A stretch of 64,000 nt of DNA from an uncultured Ruminococcus sp. (GCA_900543105.1 UQQA01000001.1:1-64000); one strand, 5' to 3'; positions 1 through 8,456 are shown, counted from the stretch's first letter. Numbers and translations are program-made. The notes: a model not told the origin generated them from the sequence alone.

Positions 1-53
1 GAATGAACTTATTATAGCCGAGAGTTTGTCTATAGGTTGATCGAGAATTAGTA

Positions 54-755
54 TTATACTTTCTTTTTCTGTTTCCCCGTTGCGTTCTCGATATCAATTC
101 TCCAAACAGCCGTTCTTGGCAGGCTCATTTTTATCGCATTCGGAAAATCAGGCATATTTGACGGTGTGAAGCGTTCGCATATCGCTTTGAGCGCCGCAAT
201 TTTTTCCTCATCGTCCGTGACCTTTACGGCTTTTCCTCTCACAACAGCGGACTTGAAATAAGTCGTGAACTTGTCCTCGGCGCTGACAACATCGACTGCG
301 GCGGTAATGCAGACATTAGGATCTTTTGACATTGCCTCGGCTTTTCGTCCATTCTCGGCAGAATGAAAATAGAGCTTCTCACCTATCCTCACAGCAGATA
401 TCGGCAGGCAGTACGGCAGCCCGTCCGCATCGATCATTGAAAGAACAGCAAAATCGGCTTTGTCGAGGACTTCAAAAGCGAAATCCTCGTCCTCCCTGCG
501 CTCTTTTCTGCGCATAGCGGCAGCTTTTTCAACGGCATAAGGCTTTCGCACATTTTCGGCGAAACGTTTTTCGCAAGCACCGAACTCTGCATAATTTTTC
601 CGTGCTTCGTTTAATGAAACGCCGTTTGCGCCGCCTTTGTATTCGGGGTCGCTCTCCTGCGTTCTGTCCTTTTCCCAGCAGCAGACGGGGCAGATATCAT
701 ACTCATCAGCTGAATCAAGCGACGCACAGCCGCAGCATTTGCATACATATTTCAT
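54..755 (-). CDS. CPCC cysteine-rich domain fused to pyridoxamine 5'-phosphate oxidase-like (NimA-type) flavoprotein
   Basis: 233 aa. Residues 1-70 form a CPCC-type Cys-rich domain (CKCCGC near the start, then CPVCCWE), a predicted metal-binding module. Residues about 80-225 resemble the NimA/PPOX-like split-barrel FMN proteins: a 'DKADFAVLSMIDADGLPYC' start, then 'LYFHSAENGRKAEAM' and a C-terminal 'TAVWRIDIE'. Such proteins bind flavin and reduce small molecules; the substrate cannot be read from sequence. It starts 12 bases after the lipoprotein gene, so the two are probably co-transcribed. The fusion of a CPCC domain to this barrel is the notable point. Family assignment is firm, function is not. 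Confidence 0.8.
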   Translation of the reverse strand: MKYVCKCCGCASLDSADEYDICPVCCWEKDRTQESDPEYKGGANGVSLNEARKNYAEFGACEKRFAENVRKPYAVEKAAAMRRKERREDEDFAFEVLDKADFAVLSMIDADGLPYCLPISAVRIGEKLYFHSAENGRKAEAMSKDPNVCITAAVDVVSAEDKFTTYFKSAVVRGKAVKVTDDEEKIAALKAICERFTPSNMPDFPNAIKMSLPRTAVWRIDIENATGKQKKKV

Positions 756-767
756 TTTGCCACCGCC

Positions 768-1373
768 TTACTGTCTTTCCCAATAATCCAAACCGGCGCT
801 CGGCTTGAAAAAGGTTCGTATATAGCCGTCCGTTGAAAGGACGAGGAACTCGTTCGTTTCGGTGTCGTAATAAAGGAAGTCGCCGTCCTCTTTTTCGGTC
901 TTGTGCAGGATATTTTCGCCCTCGGCATTGATAAGCTCGTTGGCGAGGTCGAGGTACTCGTCCTGCGTGATATTGCCGAACTCTGCGCCGTGCTTTTCAT
1001 AATGGCTGTCGAAAAGCTTCTCGCTGCGGAAATAGTATTTCTGCACGGCTTTTTCCGTTTCGGACAGGTCTGCTTCCGATGCTTCGGGTATATCGGCAGA
1101 GGTTATTTCTTCGGAAATGATTGTATCGTTCGCCTTTTCACTATCGGAAATTTCTTCATCGGAAATCTTTCCGTCAGAAGTTTCGGTGTCATCTTCGGGA
1201 ACAGTTTCCGAAAGCGCTCCTGTCGGTTCTTCTTCAATGTCGATATATCGGCTGATGTCAGTGCCAACATAAGTTCCCTCTATCTCGCCGATATCGTTTT
1301 CCGAGCAGCCGCAGATCATCAGCAATGATATCATCACTGCGGCAAAAGCGATAAGGAAATTTCTTTTTCTCAT
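768..1373 (-). CDS. Acidic lipoprotein of unknown function
   Basis: 201 aa. The N-terminus is a lipoprotein signal: basic MRKR, a hydrophobic stretch, then a lipobox-like ICGC with the lipidated Cys near residue 24. A long Glu/Ser/Asp-rich linker (about residues 45-110) leads to a small folded C-terminal domain of about 85 residues ending in 'YWERQ'. It is probably anchored outside the membrane with the C-terminal domain held away by the linker. The start is set by AAAGGAG seven bases upstream. No promoter is evident between it and the ispH terminator, so it may be expressed by read-through. No family recognised. Confidence 0.7.
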   Translation of the reverse strand: MRKRNFLIAFAAVMISLLMICGCSENDIGEIEGTYVGTDISRYIDIEEEPTGALSETVPEDDTETSDGKISDEEISDSEKANDTIISEEITSADIPEASEADLSETEKAVQKYYFRSEKLFDSHYEKHGAEFGNITQDEYLDLANELINAEGENILHKTEKEDGDFLYYDTETNEFLVLSTDGYIRTFFKPSAGLDYWERQ

Positions 1374-1393
1374 AAAGTTCTCCTTTAATACAA

Positions 1394-1425
1394 AAAGGCT
1401 ACTGCATAAAATGCAGCAGCCTTTG
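1394..1425 (-). terminator. Rho-independent terminator after the ispH-S1 gene
   Basis: On the minus strand AAGGCTGCTGCAT pairs with ATGCAGTAGCCTT around a three-base loop, followed by T residues. It sits 15 bases past the ispH-S1 stop codon and just before the lipoprotein ribosome site, so it probably separates the two units while allowing some read-through. Confidence 0.85.
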
Positions 1426-1439
1426 CTATACTGTGAAAA

Positions 1440-3428
1440 TTATTCAGCAGACTCGTCTGTGCCTTCTTCTTCAAGAAGCTCTCTGATAGACATGCTGATC
1501 CTCTTCTTTTCGGTATCGATCTCTGTGATCTTTGCCTTAACAACATCGCCAACGGAAAGAACGTCCTTAACGTTTGCAACCTTCTTATTAGCGATCTGGG
1601 AGATGTGGATAAGACCGTCAATACCGGGAATGATCTGTGCGAATGCGCCAAAAGGTGTGATAGAAACTACCTTAGCTTCAACTACATCGCCGACAGAATA
1701 TTCGTTAGCGAACTTGACCCAAGGATTGTCCTCGTCCTTCTTGTAGCCGAGGGAGATCCTGCCGCTTTCGCTGTCGAGTTCCTTAACGAAAACTTCGATA
1801 ACGTCGCCAACCTTAACAACTTCAGACGGGTGCTTGATCCTGTTCCAGCTGAGTTCGGAAATGTGAACCATACCGTCGATGCCGCCGAGGTCTACGAATG
1901 CGCCATAGTTTGTGATGGACTTAACTTCGCCCTTGAACTTGTCGCCGACCTTAACGTTCTCCCAGAACTTAGCCTTTGCAGCGTCCTTTTCTGCGTTGAG
2001 AACAGCCTTGATAGAGCCGACAGCCTTGAACTTCTGCTCGTTGATCTCGATGATCTTGAACTTAACAGTCTTCTTGAGAAGATTTTCAAGCTTTTCATCA
2101 CGTCTTGCAGTAGCCTGAGAAGCAGGAATGAACACTCTTGTGCCATCTGTGATAACAATTACGCCGCCCTTAACAACGTTTGTAACTGTACCTTCGAGAA
2201 CTGCGTCCTCTTCCTTAGCCTTGACGAGCTTGTCGAAGCCGACCATAGCGTCAACCTTCTTCTTGGAAAGGTTTACGATACCTTCAGCGTCGTTGATCTT
2301 GATAACGATAAGGTCAACTTCGTCGCCAACCTTAACTACATCGCTTACCTTGAGTGTAGGATCGTCTGTAAGCTCGGACAGAGCGATATAGCCTGTCTGC
2401 TTAGTGCCGATATCAACTGTTGCTTCTGTGTTGTTTACGGCAGTTATGTATCCTTTCACCCGTTGACCGGTGTATATTTTTTTGAAAGATGCGTCGAGCG
2501 CGCTGGCGAAGTCAAAATCCTCGTCATTGTTTTTGATAATTTCGCTCATGTGGTTTTGTACCTCCTTGATTATATATGCCGGGGTCGATGCTCCGGCTGT
2601 GATCCCGATGTTAAAGTTTTCACCGAGTTCACGGAGCTTTTCGGGGATATTCTCCCTTTCAAGCTCACCTGCGTCCGAAATCAGGATACAGGCTTTGCAA
2701 TGCTCACGGCAGATGTCGAAAAGCTTTGCTGTGTTGGAACTGCGTTTGCCGCCTATGACTATCATAAGATCGGACTTTTCCGCAAGACGGACAGCACTTT
2801 GCTGGCGTTCGGCGGTGGCGCTGCAGATGGTATTGAATACCTCTGCTTCGGGACATTCCGATCTGATGATACGGCAGCACTTTTCCCATATAATTATATT
2901 ATACGTTGTTTGCGCAACAATTGCAACCTTTTTTTTAAAATTTTTAAATTTTTTTTGTAAAATCTCACGAAGTTCATCATAATTGCCGCAAATATATGGT
3001 ATTTTTTGGCAATGTTTAACAATTCCCTGCACTTCATCGTGGCCTTTATCGCCAAGAATGATGATGTCAAAACCCTCGGCAGACTTTTCCGACACTATCT
3101 TATGAATCCTTGCGACGAACGGACAGGTCCCGTCACAAACGTCAACGCCAAACGGCTTTCGCTTTTCAAGAAGCTCATAGATATCCCTGCCAACGCCGTG
3201 GGAACGGATAACAACGCTCGTATTTTCGAGTTTTTCTATCTCCTCCGGTGAATTTATGACATTCACGCCGCGGCTTTTCAGCTCATTGACAACGGTTTCG
3301 TTATGGATTATCTCGCCGTAGGTCACGGCTTTTCCGCCGTTTTCTATAATATTATACACGATTTTTACGGCTCTGTCAACACCAAAACAGAAACCTGACT
3401 TATCCGCGATCTCAATTCTGTGCGGCAT
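1440..3428 (-). CDS. ispH: 4-hydroxy-3-methylbut-2-enyl diphosphate reductase fused to S1 RNA-binding repeats
   Basis: 662 aa. Residues 1-285 are IspH/LytB, the last step of the MEP isoprenoid pathway, which reduces HMBPP to IPP and DMAPP with a [4Fe-4S] cluster. The three cluster cysteines are visible: Cys14 (FCFGV), Cys102 (GTCPF) and Cys202 (ICSAT), with the GHDEVQG loop near residue 130. Residues about 315-650 hold four S1 (OB-fold) repeats like ribosomal protein S1; the third contains 'GMVHISELSW'. The fusion is known in Clostridia and probably serves as the S1-like translation protein as well. The first 17 bases overlap the end of plsC, so they are translationally coupled. Confidence 0.95.
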   Translation of the reverse strand: MPHRIEIADKSGFCFGVDRAVKIVYNIIENGGKAVTYGEIIHNETVVNELKSRGVNVINSPEEIEKLENTSVVIRSHGVGRDIYELLEKRKPFGVDVCDGTCPFVARIHKIVSEKSAEGFDIIILGDKGHDEVQGIVKHCQKIPYICGNYDELREILQKKFKNFKKKVAIVAQTTYNIIIWEKCCRIIRSECPEAEVFNTICSATAERQQSAVRLAEKSDLMIVIGGKRSSNTAKLFDICREHCKACILISDAGELERENIPEKLRELGENFNIGITAGASTPAYIIKEVQNHMSEIIKNNDEDFDFASALDASFKKIYTGQRVKGYITAVNNTEATVDIGTKQTGYIALSELTDDPTLKVSDVVKVGDEVDLIVIKINDAEGIVNLSKKKVDAMVGFDKLVKAKEEDAVLEGTVTNVVKGGVIVITDGTRVFIPASQATARRDEKLENLLKKTVKFKIIEINEQKFKAVGSIKAVLNAEKDAAKAKFWENVKVGDKFKGEVKSITNYGAFVDLGGIDGMVHISELSWNRIKHPSEVVKVGDVIEVFVKELDSESGRISLGYKKDEDNPWVKFANEYSVGDVVEAKVVSITPFGAFAQIIPGIDGLIHISQIANKKVANVKDVLSVGDVVKAKITEIDTEKKRISMSIRELLEEEGTDESAE

Positions 3429-4062
3429 CGTTCTTGTCCTCTATTTGCAGCGGAGCGTCGGCGGCTGTCAGTGCAGGATCTTCGACAAGCTCGGTGATCG
3501 CACCCATTATGCGCTTTTTCACCTCTTTAAGCTCACGGGGAGAGCTGCCCTCAACGGCGAGTTCCTCGGCTTTTATCGGCTTTCCGAATCTGAGCGTGAG
3601 CTTTGAGCGGAAGTGCAGCTTTTCGCCCTCAAATACAATTCCGCAGGGAACGACATCTGCACCCGACTTTGCGGCTATCATCGCAACCCCCGTTTTGCCC
3701 TTGCCGACCTTACCGTCCTTGGAGCGTGTGCCCTCGGGGAAAATGACAAGGTTTCTGCCCGAGCGGAGGATATTTATGCTGTCATCGATGACGGACATAT
3801 CGCCTGCGCCTCGTGTAACGGGGAAAGCACCGAGCTTCCGTATGAACCAGCCGAAAAGCTTATTGCGGAAAAGCTCCTCCTTCGCCATATAGGAAACAGG
3901 ACGCTTCATCGGCATTGTAAGTATAACGGGGTCGGCGTAGCTGCGGTGGTTTGAAGCCAGAACCACAGGTCTGTCCTGCGGTATATTTTCTATGCCCTCG
4001 ATATGGAAATCATAAAATATTTTGTACAGCCATTTAACGGGATATCTTACCCAAGCATACAC
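3412..4062 (-). CDS. plsC: 1-acyl-sn-glycerol-3-phosphate acyltransferase
   Basis: 216 aa. Transfers a second acyl chain to lysophosphatidic acid, giving phosphatidic acid at the cytoplasmic membrane. The acyltransferase motif NHRSYADP (HX4D) lies near residue 40 and the FPEGTRS motif near residue 110. The start is GTG at 4062 with AGGA about ten bases upstream. It is the first gene of a plsC-ispH-S1 operon; in many Clostridia cmk comes before plsC, but here the upstream DNA is foreign and no cmk is seen. Confidence 0.92.
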   Translation of the reverse strand: MYAWVRYPVKWLYKIFYDFHIEGIENIPQDRPVVLASNHRSYADPVILTMPMKRPVSYMAKEELFRNKLFGWFIRKLGAFPVTRGAGDMSVIDDSINILRSGRNLVIFPEGTRSKDGKVGKGKTGVAMIAAKSGADVVPCGIVFEGEKLHFRSKLTLRFGKPIKAEELAVEGSSPRELKEVKKRIMGAITELVEDPALTAADAPLQIEDKNDAAQN

Positions 4063-4095
4063 AAACTATCAATCCTTTTCTGTAAATTACATAAC

Positions 4096-4124
4096 AGTAT
4101 AGCACATTTTCGATTCAAAATCAA
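4096..4124 (-). promoter_or_regulatory. Predicted promoter of plsC-ispH
   Basis: On the minus strand TTGATT (4119-4124) and TATACT (4096-4101) are separated by exactly 17 bases. The site lies 34 bases before the plsC start and is the only good candidate between plsC and the integrase remnant. Confidence 0.6.
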
Positions 4125-4349
4125 CCGTTTGTGCGGATTTTCCGAATATTTCTTATAAAAATCCGCACAGTTTTGGGCTGTACGGTACAACATTCTGCTT
4201 AACTTGACATAATCCGACAAATTTGTTGTGATTTCAAATTGAGAGTATGTCGCTGCTGTATAAGAACCCGTCTTCACAAGCATATGCGCACGTCTTTTCG
4301 GCAAATTTTGCCGCAGACTGCGTTAAAAATCCTTGCCGGGCGAAAGCCC

Positions 4350-5151
4350 ACCTGCGGATTCTTGCCTTGTCTGCAACAAAATTATGCTCGAAAATCCGTT
4401 TGATTTTCAGCTTGTCGGAGTTATCGTGAACACAGAGCAGATAAGGCAGGCAATAACCAAAGACCAGATGAACAAGTTCCTGTAATTCGTTCGTGATGAT
4501 AACGTGTACTGCAAATACTACGAAGTTTTCTATATTCTTTTCCATACGGGAATGAGAATTTCGGAGTTCTGCGGACTTACGATAAATGATATTGATATGG
4601 AAAACCGCATCATTGACATAAATCACCAGCTGCAAAGGACTTCCGATATACGGTATCTTATCGAATCGACCAAAACCAACGCAGGCACAAGAAAACTGCC
4701 TATGACAGATGATGTCTATCAGATGTTCAAGAACATTCCGGAGAGCAGACCCGATAACCTGCCGGAAATAATGATAGACGGCTACTGTGGCTTTCTTTTC
4801 AAAGATAAGAACGGTATGCCCGAAGTCGCAATGCATTGGGAGCATCGGTTCAAAAACGCAGTCACACGGTACAATGAAATATTCAAACTTCAGATGCCGA
4901 GCATAACCCCACACGTTTGCAGGCATACATACTGCAGCAATATGGCAAGAGCAAGAATGAACCCCAAGACACTCCAGTACCTTATGGGACACTCGGACAT
5001 AAGCGTAACGATGAACACTTACACGCATCTTGGTTTGGAGGATGCAAAGGATGAGATGGTTCGGTTGGAAGAGTTGAATAAGGCGAGGGAGGAAGTTGAA
5101 AAGACTAACGGGGATGAGCCTATGGATCGGGGGATGTTTCGGGTGGTGTGA
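4350..5151 (+). pseudogene. Tn916-type tyrosine integrase, 5'-truncated with an internal stop
   Basis: This is the C-terminal catalytic half of an integrase closely related to the intact one at 58480-59751. Homology starts around 4350-4380, corresponding to about residue 165 of the full protein. A TAA at 4483-4485 interrupts the frame ('MNKFL*FVRDDN'), and the open part begins at 4504. The Arg box (MRISEFCGL), HVCRHTYCS and the Tyr segment (MNTYTHLG) all remain, but the N-terminal arm-binding and core-binding domains are gone. It must be inactive and marks an earlier integration at this locus. Confidence 0.9.
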
Positions 5152-5195
5152 ATAGTATGTCAAGATTTGCACATAATCTATTTAACAACAGAAAA

Positions 5196-5306
5196 TTGCA
5201 TCTGTGTGCAAAAATCTTTCGCAAATCATATACAATGTATTGACTTAATGCTAAAACCGTGGTAATATATAAAAGAAAAATGCAGCAATATGCAAAAATC
5301 TTTTGC
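5196..5306 (+). promoter_or_regulatory. Promoter flanked by two palindromic sites upstream of the ATPase gene
   Basis: TTGACT (5240-5245) and TAATAT (5263-5268) have a 17-base spacing. Two copies of a near-palindrome, TGCAAAAATCTTTTGCA (5290-5306) and its variant TGCAAAAATCTTTCGCA (5199-5215), lie on either side. The downstream copy would overlap the early transcribed region, so it could be a repressor site. No repressor gene is adjacent. Confidence 0.55.
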
Positions 5307-5320
5307 AGAGGAGCAAAGCT

Positions 5321-6616
5321 ATGGTCATTCAGCGTGATTTCTATCTTGATAAGCTCATTAAGAGAAAACATAATGGTCAGGTAAAAATTATTACCGGTAT
5401 AAGACGATGCGGAAAATCATACCTTCTGAACAATCTTTTTTATGCTCACCTTCTGAACAGCGGTGTTGACGAACAGCATATTATTCGTTTTGCTTTTGAT
5501 TCCGCTGACGACCTTGTTCTTATCGGTGAAAATTTAATAGCCATTCAAAAGGAAAAGCGAGGAGCCGATCCGGAAAAATTTATGGAATACATTCGTTCAA
5601 AAATAACCGATAAAGGAATGTACTATCTGCTCCTTGATGAAGTTCAGATGATGGATTGCTTTGAAACTGTTCTGAACGGTTATTTAAGACATGACAACAT
5701 GGACGTATTCGTTACCGGCAGCAACGCAAAATTTTTGTCTAAAGACATTATCACCGAATTTGCAGGACGCGGTGATGAGATACACATGTATCCTCTCAGC
5801 TTTGCGGAATTCATGTCTGTATACAGCGGCGACAAATATGAAGGTTTATCCGAATATATGCTATATGGCGGCATACCGCAGGTCGTGCTAAAAGATGAAG
5901 AAGACGATAAAGCAAAGTTTCTTCAGAATTTATTTGAAGAGATCTATATAAAAGATATTTTCAGACGTCATAAGATAAAAAACCAAAGAGAGCTTGAAGA
6001 TCTTCTTAATATTCTTTCCTCTTCGATCGGTTCGCTTTCCAATCCTGAAAAATTGAAAAACACATTCAGATCCGTAAAAAAATCAAGTATTACTTCAAAT
6101 ACTATAAAAAAATATCTTGATTACCTTGAAGATTCATTCTTGATAAAATCTGCTCAAAGGTATGATATCAAGGGCAGGACATATATTGAAACTCCAAAGA
6201 AATATTACTTTTCGGATCTTGGACTTCGCAATGCAAGGATAAACTTCCGACAATTAGAACAGACACATTCTATGGAAAATGTTATTTACAATGAGCTCTG
6301 CATGAGGGGATATAACGTTGATGTGGGGGTCATTAATGTTTCCGAGAGAGATGAAAAAGGAAATTCCGTCCGCAAACAGCTTGAAGTCGATTTTGTATGC
6401 AATTCAGGCTCACGAAGGATCTATATACAATCTGCATATTCTCTTCCGGATGAGGAAAAGCGCACACAGGAAATACGGCCGTTCAGAAAAATTGATGATT
6501 CGTTCAAGAAGATCCTTATTACAAGGGATATTGTCAAGGCGCATTATGACAGCAACGGCATACTGACGCTGAATATTTTTGATTTCCTGCTTGATCGTGA
6601 TGCTATTGAAAAATGA
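5321..6616 (+). CDS. ATP-binding protein with C-terminal DUF4143 domain
   Basis: 431 aa. The N-terminal AAA ATPase domain has Walker A GIRRCGKSYLL (about residues 23-33), Walker B YYLLLDEVQ and 'FVTGSNAKFLS' with a sensor-type Asn. The C-terminal half is DUF4143, a nuclease-like fold, including 'YFSDLGLRNARINFRQLE' and 'LEVDFVC'. These proteins are common cargo in gut Firmicutes and Bacteroidetes, and their role is unknown. ATG 5321 is chosen over the upstream in-frame TTG because AGAGGAG sits eight bases before it. The gene lies between two integrase remnants and has its own promoter. Confidence 0.9.
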   Translation: MVIQRDFYLDKLIKRKHNGQVKIITGIRRCGKSYLLNNLFYAHLLNSGVDEQHIIRFAFDSADDLVLIGENLIAIQKEKRGADPEKFMEYIRSKITDKGMYYLLLDEVQMMDCFETVLNGYLRHDNMDVFVTGSNAKFLSKDIITEFAGRGDEIHMYPLSFAEFMSVYSGDKYEGLSEYMLYGGIPQVVLKDEEDDKAKFLQNLFEEIYIKDIFRRHKIKNQRELEDLLNILSSSIGSLSNPEKLKNTFRSVKKSSITSNTIKKYLDYLEDSFLIKSAQRYDIKGRTYIETPKKYYFSDLGLRNARINFRQLEQTHSMENVIYNELCMRGYNVDVGVINVSERDEKGNSVRKQLEVDFVCNSGSRRIYIQSAYSLPDEEKRTQEIRPFRKIDDSFKKILITRDIVKAHYDSNGILTLNIFDFLLDRDAIEK

Positions 6617-6650
6617 GAAACGTACTGTATTTATCGTGTTTTGGAGGACG

Positions 6651-6734
6651 TATGAGTTGAATAAGGCGATGGAGGAGATTGAAAAGACGAAAGGTGATAT
6701 TCCAATGGGGAAAGAAATGTTTAGGGTAGTGTGA
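6651..6734 (+). pseudogene. Second integrase 3'-end remnant
   Basis: 28 codons ending in 'GKEMFRVV' match the last residues of the pseudogene at 5151 (DRGMFRVV) and of the intact integrase. Just upstream 'TTGGAGGACG' matches an earlier segment of the integrase, so an internal deletion is present. This is the scar of another integration event. Confidence 0.8.
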
Positions 6735-6757
6735 GCGATAATTTACTATATAAACAG

Positions 6758-6793
6758 AACAGACACCTTGACCTTTGGAACGGGGTGTCTGTT
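6758..6793 (+). terminator. Integrase-type terminator hairpin
   Basis: AACAGACACC pairs with GGTGTCTGTT around a 16-base loop. The same CAGACAC/GTGTCTG stem follows the intact integrase at 59764-59795, so this hairpin was inherited with the integrase remnant. The following T-run is poor here. Confidence 0.6.
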
Positions 6794-6869
6794 AGTATTG
6801 AATAAAGAAAAGCTATTCAACATTGATTTGAAATTCGTGTCTGATTTTTAGTGAATAATCAACTATAAT

Positions 6870-7223
6870 TCAATATTCCTTGTTATTCTGGAGAGCAACA
6901 ATCATGTCAAGCAATTCTTTATCGGAAATGCTGACATCATCTTCGTCCATGGTTTCCAGAACTTGCAGAACACTTACTATTGATTCAAGATCATCTTCTT
7001 TAAATTCGAAAAGGTCTGTGAACCAAATTACATTTACCCAATCCAATAGTTGTTTTTTTGTAATACTATGATTGAGGAAAGATGATATAGTGTTAATAAC
7101 ATCAGATGTTCGGATCTGTTCAGGTTTTTTACAGTCGATATTATACAGATCCTCACCAATTTTGTCTGTCAGGTCTTTTTTGTTAATAGATAGTGTTTTA
7201 AAAGCATCAAGTAATTTGTTCAT
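6870..7223 (-). CDS. Small acidic protein, possible immunity protein
   Basis: 117 aa, acidic, predicted all-helical, no signal peptide and no family recognised with certainty. It begins two bases after the stop of the preceding 113-aa gene with GGAGAAATAAT before the ATG, so it is translationally linked to it. Position directly behind a gene that looks like a polymorphic-toxin C-terminal module, together with its small acidic character, is typical of a dedicated immunity protein. That role is inferred from context only. Confidence 0.6.
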   Translation of the reverse strand: MNKLLDAFKTLSINKKDLTDKIGEDLYNIDCKKPEQIRTSDVINTISSFLNHSITKKQLLDWVNVIWFTDLFEFKEDDLESIVSVLQVLETMDEDDVSISDKELLDMIVALQNNKEY

Positions 7224-7224
7224 A

Positions 7225-7566
7225 TTATTTCTCCTTTGTGTGGATCAGATTTCCGTTTGGGTCGTAGGTTTCTTTATAAACTCTTACAGTTTTTCCATTT
7301 TCATCGATCACTTTGTAATAGATAGCTTTTGATCCTGGAACCTTACCTGGATTTTCCATTTTGGCTGTATATCCACCGTTAGGATTTTTCTGGACTAAAA
7401 AACGGTTATAATTATTTGATCCGCCTCTAAAAAACGATTTAACTGTTTTTTGAATTGTTTCAGGCAATGAAGAAGTGGACGAAATGGCAGAACTTTTTGT
7501 GTTTACTGAATATAGGATACGTCCACCTTTGGTGTTACTGTAATTTCCAGATAATCCAGTTCCCAT
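7225..7566 (-). CDS. Small basic protein resembling a polymorphic-toxin C-terminal domain
   Basis: 113 aa. The N-terminus is Gly/Ser/Thr-rich (starts MGTGLSGNYSNT) and the C-terminus has the pattern 'YYKVIDENGKTVRVYKETY' followed by 'DPNGNLIH'. That ending is common in the C-terminal tips of secreted polymorphic toxins and phage-linked toxin domains. The ATG overlaps the stop of the DUF4417 gene (TAATG), so translation is coupled. No export module is present, so it may be a detached toxin domain kept with its immunity gene, or simply an uncharacterised element protein. Confidence 0.55.
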   Translation of the reverse strand: MGTGLSGNYSNTKGGRILYSVNTKSSAISSTSSLPETIQKTVKSFFRGGSNNYNRFLVQKNPNGGYTAKMENPGKVPGSKAIYYKVIDENGKTVRVYKETYDPNGNLIHTKEK

Positions 7567-8234
7567 TATGCCGACCTCCTTCTTTTTGTAGAAATCCAGT
7601 CGGGATAATTGATGAAGTTTGTTCTATTTATAAATTGCTCAAAAATCACCTTCGGCATACCACCATAAACAAGTACTATTTCTGGTGATAATTCATCAAG
7701 CATTGCTGATAAACCCTCAATAAAATATTGTTTATTAACCTTGCTTCTTATGCAGCCATATGTGCCAATAGACACAATACTATTCTTTGGTACGCCTAAA
7801 AAGGCAAATTTTTCGGGTAATTCGACTGTTGTATAACTTCGTTCGTCACTCCAACGAACATTGGGGATTACATATATTCCTTGCGATTGCAAATAACAGC
7901 CGACCGCACGATTCATATATGTATTAGCTATTTGTAAGCAAAGGGGCATATCACGATAGAGAGAACAATCAGGCGAAATAACTGCTGAGAATTTCTTAAA
8001 CTCTGAAAGATATTCATTGGTACAAGTCAGTACATCTGAAAAATTTTTATCATGTTCATAAAAATGAACCGCACATGAATAGTTTGGGTTTGAACTCATC
8101 TTTGTAAAAGGAACAAGTGCATCTGGTACGATAAATTTTTCAGGCTTTTCAATACAAGGAATTTCTAATTTACCTGTAAATAAAGCTTTAGAGACAAGTT
8201 CGGAATTAAATCCGTCGTCAATAATGTTTTTCAT
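7566..8234 (-). CDS. DUF4417 domain protein
   Basis: 222 aa. Recognised as DUF4417 from the central 'ISPDCSLYRDMP' motif, the 'IPNVRWSDERS' segment and the C-terminal 'VYGGMPKVIFE'. The biochemical function is unknown; the family is found on phages, plasmids and integrative elements. It starts at an ATG preceded by GAGGTTATA and is the first gene of a three-gene operon with the two small proteins that follow. Confidence 0.8.
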   Translation of the reverse strand: MKNIIDDGFNSELVSKALFTGKLEIPCIEKPEKFIVPDALVPFTKMSSNPNYSCAVHFYEHDKNFSDVLTCTNEYLSEFKKFSAVISPDCSLYRDMPLCLQIANTYMNRAVGCYLQSQGIYVIPNVRWSDERSYTTVELPEKFAFLGVPKNSIVSIGTYGCIRSKVNKQYFIEGLSAMLDELSPEIVLVYGGMPKVIFEQFINRTNFINYPDWISTKRRRSA

Positions 8235-8289
8235 TATAACCTCGACTTTCCGGCAAATGCCATTAACAACTTTTTGTGAAAATCGTCAA

Positions 8290-8410
8290 TAGACAAAGAA
8301 AGTAGAATATGCTATAATAAAACTTGCTTAAGGTTTGTGTATTTTGCATAAACTACGGGAACGTATTAGTTTGTTGTTACCAGCAACTTGCTAATACGTT
8401 TTCTTTGTCT
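8290..8410 (+). ncRNA. Candidate small RNA: promoter plus terminator-like hairpin, no ORF
   Basis: TAGACA (8290-8295), 17 bases, then an extended -10 TGCTATAAT (TATAAT 8313-8318). About 40 bases downstream AACGTATTAG (8360-8369) pairs exactly with CTAATACGTT (8391-8400), with extra TTG/CAA-type pairing inside, followed by TTCTTT. A transcript of about 80 nt would contain no useful ORF. It lies between the DUF4417 operon and the ImmA/IrrE gene, antisense to both. Only sequence signals support it. Confidence 0.35.
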
Positions 8411-8456
8411 TATAAAGTATGCATTGGTATCACCACCATAAATCATATTTTTAATA

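Noticed and set aside
1605..2960. 451-codon plus-strand frame across the ispH-S1 gene
   Set aside because: Shadow of the S1 repeats with biased composition.
4234..5172. Long minus-strand frame of 312 codons opposite the integrase remnant
   Set aside because: It is the mirror of the integrase sequence; a similar open frame appears opposite the intact integrase, and it has no ribosome site.
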